Shown here one piece after another: positions 23,288 through 33,045 of a DNA stretch of 64,000 bases (positions within the stretch are counted from its first letter, which is position 1; each line of letters begins with the position of its first letter). The notes beneath the pieces are model-generated. The model saw only the letters and a list, made by a program, of their open reading frames with translations, ran no database searches and was not told the DNA's origin. Origin of the DNA: Sipunculus nudus (taxonomy: Eukaryota > Annelida > Sipuncula > Golfingiida > Sipunculidae); contig CM049307.1 in assembly GCA_026874595.1 (NCBI GenBank), forward strand, positions 49,751,178-49,815,177, in the 5' to 3' direction. A program made the position numbers and the translations under genes.

Positions 23288-23990
23288 TAGGGCCCCGCGA
23301 TTGCCAGTTCCTCCAAATGGCAGCCCTGGGGATGTATTTGATGTCTTATTGGTCTGAAATTTATAACCACCAATAATGTAAAAGATACCAATTTTTAGAC
23401 AAAAATAACAGTATTAACTGAAAAGTACAGAAATGATTTCAAAATATCTGCCTGGCAGTCATATTGGTTCCAACAGGATATGTGAAATTTGAAAACACTG
23501 ATCCCCTCGTTGGTTCTGTTAAATATTCATTAAAAGAAAATCAACGATTGCGCTGTGGCGGCCATACAGGGATATGAGGTATTTCTGTAGATCAATACAG
23601 CTTGAGTCCTCAAAGGTACCAACTGCCCCAGATAATTTGAGAAAGGTTGAACAAACTATCCCTGAATTACTATGCTCGAAAGAAAATAAGCGATCGTTCA
23701 CTGGCATCCATATTGGACTTCAGACAGGTATGTAATTTGATAGGTCTGAAGCCCTTAAAGGCCCAAATGATCCGTGTGAATATGAGAAAGATCAAGCATG
23801 TTCATGTTGAGATATCGCCGACGAAAGAAAATCACCGATTGTGTTCTGGCGGCCATATTGAAATTCCGACATGGCTGCAATTCGATAAGCCTGGAACCCA
23901 CTTATGCCCTAAGGGCGGAAGGACAGCCCGACGTACGGTTGGACTGACACGGTGATCACCACAAGGCACCGCTTTTCAAGCGGGGCCCTG
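23288..23990 (+). mobile_element. Non-autonomous TIR DNA transposon, about 703 bp
   Basis: The left end TAGGGCCCCGC and the reverse complement of the right end CAGGGCCCCGC form terminal inverted repeats that differ only at the first base. Inside are three related units about 145 bp apart, each with a GAAAGAAAATCACCGATTG-like phrase then TGGCGGCCATA-like (near 23534, 23680 and 23823). Near the right end CCGCTT and AAGCGG form a small subterminal hairpin (about 23969-23983). No convincing target duplication remains, so the superfamily is uncertain, with hAT the best guess. Frames of 62 and 102 codons here are not transposase-like. Confidence 0.6.
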
Positions 23991-24049
23991 ATTATTGTTT
24001 CATGGTTTTCACACCAAAGGTATTCCTCCCGCCAGCTCTTTGTTTTCTG

Positions 24050-24260
24050 GTTAACATGACAATGCAGACGTTATTGCCTCGGCGAGGAGGGTATGCTTTC
24101 ATTCCCAATCGTGTGTGTGTGTTTGTTCGTAACATAGCTCGCTCACTCATGCACGGAATCCCATGAAATTATCAGAGCATTTCGGGAATAGGCCCATTTG
24201 ATGTATTTTGTGTGGATCCGTAACATGATCCGGGTTAAGGAACGTTGACCAGGAATGTTC
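24050..24260 (+). repeat. Fragment of a dispersed repeat (tentative)
   Basis: A more GC-rich island reading TTATTGCCTCGGCGAGG, then a short (GT)n (24110-24122) and a GGAATAGGCCCATTTGATG phrase. It resembles phrases I recall from common invertebrate dispersed repeats. There is no second copy in the window to prove it. Confidence 0.3.
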
Positions 24261-24269
24261 ACAAAGCCA

Positions 24270-25850
24270 CTAATGCAGAAATGAACAAGGTAACATGGGC
24301 AAAATAAGGAACCCCTAAATGATGGAGGATTGCATTTCTTGGAATGCAGACTTCAAGATATAGAAAGCAATGCACCGCTCAGAGCAGTTCACAGCCACAC
24401 AAGCCATGCTTTGCCAAGGTACGTATATTAGAACCAGGCAGAATTTTCCGTATTTTATGCATTCAATATTTTAAGTATTATTTATTTTTAAGAAATAGGA
24501 AAAAAAAACAACGATCAATGTAAGCTCTGATTATAAAACCTCAAACACTTATTTTACTAGAAAATGTATATATACCTTATTCATTATATTAAATTTTTTT
24601 TTCTACACATTACTTCGAGATTTCAAGAGACGAAACACAGAGGAACATACTTTGATTTTTTTACTGTCGGGAAGACTAACTGCATAGTCGTAAATATTTT
24701 ATTTTAACTTTTGCCAGCATGTGGTTATTTAAAGCAATGTGTCTTAGCTACTAATCGCGTCGTGAGAGAGCGTCGGTTAGTATGAGACCATAAAACGGCC
24801 GACAAAATCGTACCTAATTTTTAGAAAATCTCTATATATAGTATATGTGTTTGCTTTTTTAAGAATCTGCCACATAGAGAAGCGACATCACTTAGAAAAG
24901 CGACACCCGAAAGACCATTGGGCTATAGAAACCAAAATGGAAAAGAGCTTATTATCGCAACCGTATAAACAGAAGCCCGGTGTCAAACCTCATCTGCTAC
25001 TTATGATCAGTCTCAGCCTATTTCTCAACGGAACGTGACATCAAACATCTTAAACAGTCTGCCGCCAGCATTTTTTCACCGAGACAATACACATGAGGTT
25101 TAAACGACCCTATATAACGGAAAGACAATCTCCCAGACGAGATCAACATCCATGAACCGCCCACAAATATTATTCATTTACAATAAATATGCACATGTCC
25201 TTTCGCAGAATGGAATGAGGCAGAATATGCTTCTCGTGCCATAATATAAATGCTAAAACACATGCAATATTCATAATTAGGATTAAATAATGATGTTCAG
25301 AGTCTCTCAGGATTAGTGAACGACCATGAGAAAGAGTATGTTTTATATGAGTAAAAGATATGCGACAACCAAATATATATAATCATAGTAAATAAAATCT
25401 ATATTTCCAAAACTGCACAGGAAACGTCATCAAGAGGGACACTAATTAAGCCTCTCTCGTAGGCTTATAGTTGTTGATAAGTTAACTTCTATATTCATAT
25501 GTAAGAAAGAATTTGTATGACTAGACCTTCTTTGGTGCAAAACCATCGATTAAATTTTGTTTCTGACTTTCTTCCGCCATGTTCTGTTTGCGATGGATCT
25601 CCAATATGGAGTTTTCTTAAGAAAGTTAAACCAACTTAGCCTGCCATGGTGTAGAAAAATCGGGACTATGATTACCTGTCATCTTAGGCAGAGACGGTAG
25701 TTTACCCTCGGTACAAAATAGACCAAGTGATGAAAAGTAAAACGCTCGGTGGTCTGAATAATGGTAACCGGAAGATCATTTCTCAAAAGCTGCAGGGAAT
25801 ATAACAGGGTATTTCTATTTCATGGCTAGTCCCTCATATGTCTCAAACGG
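24270..25850. other. No recognised feature
   Basis: AT-rich sequence with poly(A) and poly(T) runs near 24500 and 24597. Contains a 12-bp imperfect direct repeat GAGAAGCGACAT/AGAAAAGCGACAC at about 24880-24907. No gene supported. Confidence 0.45.
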
Positions 25851-25854
25851 TTTT

Positions 25855-26115
25855 CGCTGATAGATATCGAGGCCAAGGTTTGCCATACTTCCAAGAGCGC
25901 CTGCATATAAGACACATTGAACGGAGGAAGTGAGTTTATTAACCAACAAGATGAAATAAGGGATGTACTAAGATAGGGGTAAAAACGTTAGGTCACATAT
26001 GAAGCTGTAATTGGTTTCACTGGCCGACGTCGAGGTCAAGGTTTCCATACATCAAAGAGCGACTGCATTTAAGAACCGGAGGAAACGTACTTGTGTAATC
26101 AACAACATATAAGAG
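25855..26115 (+). repeat. Local tandem duplication, about 167 bp apart
   Basis: The phrases ATCGAGGCCAAGGTTTGCCATAC (near 25866) and GTCGAGGTCAAGGTTTCCATAC (near 26029) start two copies. They continue through AGAGCGCCTGCAT/AGAGCGACTGCAT, GGAGGAAG/GGAGGAAA and TAACCAACAA/AATCAACAAC. This is a diverged direct duplication; no coding frame is shared. Confidence 0.7.
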
Positions 26116-26984
26116 GCAATCTTTTGAGGCAATGCATGGATATCGATATACCTCCTGAGACATTTGAAACAGCTATGCACCTTACAGGGACATATTCAAT
26201 CCAGTGTGTTTCCTTCAGTATTATAGGATCAGCCAATTATTCGTTCTAGAATCGTTAGGTTAACCGTTTGGAAAAAAATCGGGCGCATCACTAAACATAA
26301 GCATAGCGAGACGCCATCTGGTAGCCGTAAGGCCTAACTTCATGAATCATTTTTTTTTCAATCTTCAAAACTTGTATTTCCTCTCTGTTTTTCTTATGTT
26401 TCTCCTTCATTTTTTTTAAAGTTAACCCGTATTCTCAAGTTCGAACATCTGGTCACGCCATCTTGTAATGGTAAACAGACCCACGTGGATTATGTTTACT
26501 CACACGTAGAACCATAACAACGTACAAAGCAGGTGAATCAGAGATAGTATATATCCGTGTACCAGGGTAGTATGCCGGGACACTTTTGTATTCAGCACAA
26601 ATCAAGGTTATAAGATCACAGACTTATTATTGCAAATAAATTATGTAACTTTAAGGTAAACAAACATTTTTTAGATTTGCTTGGCTAAAGACAATTTCGG
26701 TCAGTTCTTTGCTCCAGAGCGCTGGCCGTGACTTCGTGCCGGCCTGGGTCCTGGACCGAAATGAAGGATTATAACTTTATGCAGAGAACAATAGGAAGAG
26801 CGTTCAAGGAAGGAAATAGTTTAAAAAAGTGTCACGTAGTTTACTATTATACTAAAATGTTAAAATATTTGAATGTAATATCAGACACATTATTAGGCAA
26901 GGGAGCATTTTCGTTCTTTTTCAATTTTACAAAGGGTATCTCCATCAGTTTTGGCACTCAGGGGCTTCCATAAAGAACGAAAGC

Positions 26985-27175
26985 CTAATATTTCCGTCTG
27001 GTTTAATATTAAGGCAATCGGATTGATTCAATAGTAAGCCACTCAGACAGGTTGGCTTAAATTAAGTTTACATAAGCAGTTAGCCAAGGTCAGACTGACT
27101 GATTGCAATTAGCAAGATTCCCACCAAGTATTCTGCTTAAGCAGGGGAAGCCTTAATTAATAAAAGAACATCATA
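26985..27175 (+). repeat. Dispersed segment E1, related to 29475-29645
   Basis: Shares, in order, CGAAAGCC, a GCCACTCAGACAGGTTGGCTTAAATT phrase (29500-29535 has GCCAATCAGAGAGGTTGGCTTAAATT) and TCTGCTTAAGCAG/TCTGCTTAACCAG with E2. Two copies within 2.5 kb, same strand. Confidence 0.65.
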
Positions 27176-27273
27176 AAAACGTTCGAAAAATTGGAATAAC
27201 AAGCCGAAGGATGAAATAACTAACTGGAAAGAAGGCTGACCATTAAAGGCCTTTCAGTTAAAATGCTGCTCGT

Positions 27274-27277
<4 letters not shown>

Positions 27278-27333
<56 letters not shown>
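27278..27333. repeat. (AT)28 microsatellite
   Basis: A 56-bp pure TA alternation, the longest dinucleotide AT tract apart from 11616-11672. Confidence 0.95.
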
Positions 27334-27336
<3 letters not shown>

Positions 27337-27389
27337 ATTTTTCATCACTCTTTTTTTATCTACTCGCAAATGAACCGAATAATCTAAGA

Positions 27390-27860
27390 TAAGTTTAAAG
27401 AGGCCCAGTCACCTATAAAGCATGTTGAAATAACATGAAAAATAACTTCTTCCCTTTAAGATAAATTTGCACCTGCCAAAATATTGCTCTGAAACCGCTA
27501 GCTTACTCTTGTAAACGAGTATTTAAAACAGTTGGCAGGGCGAGATAACATTGTCAACAAAAAAAACAGCGCATTGGGCCGTGTGCATTGCGCAATCACC
27601 TCACGTGTCAATCAGGAGATGCCCCGACTGACTTGGCCCAAAACATGTAATACATGTTCCCACTGGCTAAACCTCTGCGTGTTGCGGCTCACAATCGGAC
27701 CTCCGGTCACGCGGCCTTGTTACGGTTAACAATCACACGTGTACTGTGTTTACAAACACTCAAAGCCATAAGAAGGTGTTAAACAGCCTTAGAGAGGGAC
27801 TGAGAATGTGTGCTGGGATAGTTTAGCTAGGAAACTTTTGTATAAAGCAAAACTGAACTG
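27390..27860. other. GC-richer island, possible unrecognised repeat
   Basis: Starts near a TTTAAAGAGGCCCAGTCACC phrase and is less AT-rich than its surroundings to about 27860. It includes CACGTG-like motifs near 27605 and 27736. A 65-codon frame (27532-27729) is not protein-like. I could not find terminal inverted repeats or a second copy. Confidence 0.3.
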
Positions 27861-27869
27861 ATTGTGGGG

Positions 27870-29035
27870 AAGAATATGCATGATATTGCTGCTACTTATG
27901 TCCCTTTAATTTCATGCAATTCAATAAAACAATTTTACTGTCATACGACAGTCTCTGCCCATCCCCGCGTATTCTCGTGGTTGTGTTTGACCTGTCTGTA
28001 AAGTAGACACTTAACGAAGGGAACCATGCTAAGCCGAATACGGTTAGAAAAGTCTGCTCAACATATTGAACGTAAAATTGGGAGTAAGACTTAAATAAGC
28101 AGGCGGTGGTACAGTGTAAGTTATATAAGGTATAATATTATTTATCTCTGATTTGAACTTTGACCTCGACTTTTTACCCCATTGACCCAATTGTTTTCAT
28201 TATGTAAAACTATATTTTTGTAAAAACTAATTAAACTTTAATTGTTATGTCCATGATTATTCACAGATCAGGTAAACATGGTGACGTCACTTTTTCATAA
28301 TCAGCATATTAAAAAAAATTATTAAATATATCGCTTATAAACTTGCCTCTGCACTCCTACATTATAAATGGCATATGTTTGTTAAAGTGTCAACTTTCTT
28401 TGTCAAATAATTTACGTGGAAACGCCGTTTAATGAAAAATGCTGAGTCACCTACATCCTAACCATCCGCATAAGTGAATTAAAAGATTTTGGCATATAAA
28501 TGGTAGCAATTGTACTGTACCTGTAACAGATTAGGAGATAGTCGACCATGAAAAAAACCTGACAAAACCGCTCTTTTTATCCCTGTGACCATGGTCAAAG
28601 GTCACTGAAATTAGGTCAAAGTAACTGGACCATAGTAAGTTACTTCCGGGCCAATTATAATTAAAGTCTGATAAAGATATGCAGGATAAAAATAAGAAGG
28701 TTAGGGAGAATAATAACGACAAAAACAAATATCGCACCAAATTGGTTCATACCCTTTCTAGACTAAAACATATGTTTGTTAAAACATATGCGGCCTTTAA
28801 AATAGAAAGGGTATCAGGAATATTAAAGTGTCTCAAGGTTTCAACTTAGACAGAGATATCTGGAAATGAGTGAGGACTAAAACAATTTGATTACAAAAGG
28901 TTTGTTCCGGTATTGAAATTTCAGACATCTTGGGAATCTATCCGAGTTTTAAAACATTTTCTAACAATCGATGCCACCTTCAGGTAATTCCTCTTCGTTT
29001 CAATCAATATTAATTTTTCCATTAGACAAAAAGGC
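27870..29035. other. No recognised feature
   Basis: AT-rich sequence with a 69-codon minus-strand frame (28531-28740) rich in Leu, Ser and Phe, which is what AT-rich chance frames encode. A short direct repeat ACATATGTTTGTTAAA/AACATATG lies at 28767-28793. Confidence 0.45.
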
Positions 29036-29039
29036 ATTT

Positions 29040-29385
29040 ATAAATCATATATCTCTAAAAGCCGGGGGATCATAAGTTTGAATCACTACCGAGGAGAGTT
29101 GAGATTTTTCACGGTCGGGATTCCATCCATGCAGGTTGAGCGCTTTGCAGACTTAATTTTTAGAATGTTTTACTCAGAAACGAGTACGCCTTTCGGGGGT
29201 TTCCCCGCTGGATACACTCAGAACCCGCAGGTCGGCACACCGAGCCTGGTTGATAATCTTGTGTTTCCGCCCTGTTATGAAGTCCGAAACCGGAATAGAA
29301 CTCTGTAGATATAAAAAGTTAAGCCAGCATAAAAAATGGATGCGGTTACCTTCATTGAAAAATCAAATAAAATTATAAATATTTA
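29040..29385 (+). mobile_element. SINE-like copy 1 (shares body and tail with 30950-31270)
   Basis: A B-box-like GTTTGAATCAC lies near 29076. The body then shares CACGGTCGG (29111), GAGCGCT, AACGAGTACGC/AACGAGTGCGC, AGTCCGAAACCGGAAT (29281) and ATGGATGCGGTTACC with copy 2, followed by an A-rich end. The tRNA-like head is poor here (no clear A-box). The 76-codon frame 29078-29308 runs through it and is a chance frame. Confidence 0.6.
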
Positions 29386-29474
29386 TAAAGGCTATATACC
29401 TATCAGAATTTTTTCCTCCCGCTCAAGTTAACCTTGGTGTCCTTCAGTGTTGCTATACAGATGCTTTCATACGG

Positions 29475-29645
29475 CGCGAAAGCCTTACAAGTCTGCCTGA
29501 TCCAATTGTTAGCCAATCAGAGAGGTTGGCTTAAATTGACCAAGCAATTCGCCAGGGTCTGCTTGGTGGAGTCAGCGTTACCCATTAGCATTATTTCGTC
29601 AATATAGTCTGCTTAACCAGAGCTGGCCCTAATTTATCAAAGTAT
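29475..29645 (+). repeat. Dispersed segment E2, related to 26985-27175
   Basis: Second member of the pair described for E1. The repeated GGTTGGCTTAAATT phrase starts near 29522. Confidence 0.65.
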
Positions 29646-29649
29646 GTCC

Positions 29650-30350
29650 TGTGAGCCGTGGATAGTTTACAAATGAAACCCTGATTTACCTTTATGTATG
29701 CGACACTAGACGAAAAGCCACATAGCCACGCCGTCTCCTTTTCTATCAAACCAATGTATCATTTGCTAAATTAAAGAAGACATGCTAATGTTACCACATC
29801 GGTCATTTTGGTGTTAATATATTCGTGTTATATTGATCCATTTCTCGACAATGACCCAAATCATTTCAGATAAGGCTGAATTCAGAGATTGTAACGAAAA
29901 GCGTTTTCCGCTCTATCGATCATTCTGACAAGGTCATTTGACGTGACAATTTGGAATAAAATACTGCTGGGGAATAAATTTGTTCCTTTACTGTTCATAA
30001 GTTAGTAATCGACTCTTTGCGCCTTGGTTGTACTTGACCGACAGTATATAGATTCCTGGTCAGTTAAAGTCAGGTGTTGTCAGATATCGAACAGATATAT
30101 GATCAACACTGTCTCACAGGAAACGCGTATATACAAGGAGCCAATTAAAAAGTTAGAATTCAATATATGACTTGATAAAACCTTTTTTTCATAATGTATC
30201 TCCGGATACATGTCATCGCGAATAGGTATGACTAACTGCTGTCCTTACAACGAAAATAGCAAAAGTTTGAAACGCAAACTTGATGTTAATGGTTATTGCT
30301 AGTGCATCTTTTTATTGCAATATCCAGTCATCATTTGAGTCACCTTTTAT
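29650..30350. other. No recognised feature
   Basis: AT-rich sequence without open frames of note, repeats or RNA signatures that I can identify. Confidence 0.45.
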
Positions 30351-30354
30351 ATAC

Positions 30355-30910
30355 GCCCGTCATATGAATGGAGTATTATGATATACCAACCGCCTTTCGC
30401 GCCGTCCGTCCGTCCGTCTGTCGGGCCGTCCGTCCTTTAACTTTTGTGCCGCAATATCTTACCGGGGCTTTGATGGATTTTCAGGAAACTCTGCTTCCCA
30501 ACAGATTTATCATCTCGCCCGAGCTCGATTATGGGCAACATCCACGCATATTTAATAAGGTCACGGGTCACTAGGCTACTTTGGGTATCGCCGCCTTACG
30601 AAGAATTTTTTTAAACCCATAAGAAATGTTTATCAATAAAATATCTCGCCTAAGTTTAATTTCCAGCAAAATCCATGTATCCTATGGATTTTCATGAAAC
30701 TCATTATACATATTTACCAATAGCGTTTCTCACCTGATTACTTTCTCATCACAATTCATTCATATTTAATGAGGTCAGAGTCACCAGATACACGACAGGC
30801 GTATTATTCAGTTTTGCGGTGATATTGCTTCATCTTCTTTTGGGGTCTTTTTGAAAACCCGACATGCCATCAGGCCAAGAATTGTGCTGAGTGGATCTTC
30901 ATAACGGCTA
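30355..30910 (+). repeat. Degenerate mollusc-type dispersed repeat (TATACGCCCGTC...CCGTCCGTCC)
   Basis: Opens with TATACGCCCGTC and GGAGTATTATG, followed by GTCCGTCCGTCCGTCTGTC near 30405-30435, CGCAATATCTTACC and ATGGATTTTCAGGAAACT phrases. The order "TATACGCCC..., hairpin, CGTATTATG, CCGTCC run, ATATCT..." is one I associate with a repeat widespread in marine invertebrates, particularly bivalves. A second ATGGATTTTCATGAAACT phrase near 30685 suggests an internal tandem unit of about 215 bp. The 68-codon frame inside is not a gene. Family assignment is from memory. Confidence 0.5.
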
Positions 30911-30949
30911 AAAACTGTCACCTTCTGTCACAGACTTTTGTGGTTACTG

Positions 30950-31270
30950 GCTTCTGTGGCTCAGTAGTAGAGCACAAAACTCAAAGTCGGAGGCTCTTGA
31001 CTTCTAATCTCAGCTGAGGCGATGAAATTTTGTCACGGTCGGCCCCCTACCAGATGAGCGCTCGTTAGGCTTAATGGGTAGGCCGTGCCCAACGGCCGCG
31101 TTACACTAAAAAACGAGTGCGCCGCAGGTGGAGTAGTCACCGGGCTTGGTTAACAACAAGTAGTCCGAAACCGGAATGGAATTCTACAGATTAAGATATA
31201 TTTATTTAAGCTAGCATTTACAATGGAGGCGGTTACCTCTAACAACAAAAAATTAAAAAGTGTTACCTTT
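30950..31270 (+). mobile_element. tRNA-derived SINE-like copy 2
   Basis: The head carries an A-box-like TGGCTCAGTAGTAGAGC at 30957-30973 and a weak B-box region CTTGACTTCTAATCTC near 30995-31010. The body then shares CACGGTCGG (31034), GAGCGCT, AACGAGTGCGC, AGTCCGAAACCGGAAT (31162) and AATGGAGGCGGTTACC with copy 1 at 29040-29385. Two copies with a common tail and an internal polymerase III promoter-like head are the signature of a SINE family. Confidence 0.65.
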
Positions 31271-31773
31271 GATACTGGTTCTTTGTCTGAATTAGGATCG
31301 TTTGAGCATTATTCCTTAGCCTACCGAAGCCTCTTATCAAATAAATTTTCAAGAAAATGGAAAGGAAAAAAAAAAATAATTCACGTATCCATTTTCGGTG
31401 ACAAAACTTGAAAACCTTTAAAGGTTTCTCCTCTTATCCTAAAAAAAGAATCAGGGTGGCAACCAGTACTCTGGCCTTCCCAAAAGCTTAAAAAAATTTA
31501 ATCAACACTGAAGCCTCACAAAGGTGTAGCCATAATTCACAGGCGTGTTGTGTATATCCCAAATCCCCCCTTGGCAACAAACAATAAAGGCTTTAATTTA
31601 TCTGTTCCTCGTAAATATACTGTAAAAATGGTACAATAAGAAAACCTTCTGTCAAAAACGAGGAAAAACGTTAACAATTATTTTAACACGGTCGTACAGG
31701 ACGTTTTAGGTTAATTTAATTGCGCTTATGGTTTTTTCATTTATTTACAAGAAGAGGTTTGTCGTCGGTATCT

Positions 31774-31789
31774 GGGGGGGGGGGGGGGG
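31774..31789 (+). repeat. Poly(G)16 tract, paralogous to 44307
   Basis: Sixteen consecutive G in X, following CGGTATCTG. Y has eleven G after CTGTATCTGTGAA at the same aligned position. Such tracts can form G-quadruplexes and are prone to slippage. Confidence 0.9.
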
Positions 31790-32654
31790 TTATGTCTTCT
31801 TGCCTTAAAGAAACACCTTTATGTGCGTTTCGGTGCCACATCCGAGGCATAATTTCTTAAATATATGCAGCCTTTATAAGGGCGAAGATATAAAGATATA
31901 GATGTTCTGCTCTAGGTAATACCATGTTTTAGCTATTCTTTACATCATTGTCAACAATAAACGATAACTTATTTTAATTTCTTCTTGTGTACAAATATTA
32001 AACATTCTTAAAAACATTCCCACGCCTCTGTAATAAAGCAATACTTAAATAAACATGAACGAAGATACAGTGGAACAGTGGTCGACTCTATATACGGAAA
32101 GATACAAAACGGAGAAAATTGAAATATTATCAGAAATGCCATATTTTAAAGCTGAAATGTAAAAACGTAATGGTGCATACGCAAAGTGTCTCCGACGGAA
32201 ACTTACTTGGGTATGGAAGGGTATTATATTGACTGAGGATTCTATTGACGTAGCCGTTCATAAATGACAGTCTATGTGACATAACTTAAATCAAATCCAC
32301 GCACCAGCACAGGAGTTAATGGGAAGGTACACAGTATGTGAAGCCACCCAGTGAAGTCATGGCAATACTACACCGACATATATACACGCACCCAACCTTG
32401 CATGTTCAAAGAGTTTCCACTTTTTGATCCACCGTAGATAGGTTTTCACAAACCTTCGGATTGGCTGATAGCCTATTTTTTTACCTCAAAAATTGATAGT
32501 TTCCCTTCAACCCTTCCTAACGTGATGTTCCGTGATTGTTGGATTATAAAGCAGGGGTTATTTGAACCTGATGTATCCAGTGACGCACACACTGACTGCC
32601 GTATTACGGTCTCGTGTAAATAATCTTATTCCTGTCAGATCTTAAAGTTTATAT

Positions 32655-33045
32655 ACAGTGCCGTCAATTGATCTTCCGGGGGGGGGGGGGGGGGGGGTAG
32701 AGGGATGACACATACATATACATGTATATGTATCCTTTTTAGCATCTTTATGACACATTTCAAATATATAAGTATCTGTATGACACATTTCAAATATATT
32801 TTGAATTAAGAATAAGAATTTGGAGAATGAGTTTTTGCTTACAGAATATGTTAATCCTAAACCAGGATAAGATATAATATTACATAGTAAACTGGTAAAA
32901 TGGTACAAGAGCCTATAACTCTATTTATTAATATATTTCATTCGCAATATATAAACATTATTCTCTGAATATTGGGGGCAGGGGGATTACATTGATCGCC
33001 CCCCCCCTTGCCAAAAAGTTGGGGGCGGGGGTATATACCCCTGTC
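32655..33045 (+). mobile_element. X-specific insertion with poly(G)20 (possible non-autonomous element)
   Basis: Y runs from GTTTATATAGG (45254) to CCTTGGCAGCCGC (about 45313) in roughly 60 bp, while X needs about 400 bp. The extra sequence opens with CAGTGCCGTC at 32656, has 20 G at 32678-32697, contains a local direct repeat (TGACACATTTCAAATATAT twice, about 32750-32800), and ends in C- and G-rich runs (32998-33047). The CAGTGsCGT start followed by a G tract recalls the hAT-like element at 2572. Right terminus and target duplication are not resolved. Confidence 0.45.

Noticed and set aside
27390..27860. Possible complete MITE in a GC-richer island
   Set aside because: I could not find matching terminal inverted repeats, a target duplication or a second copy.
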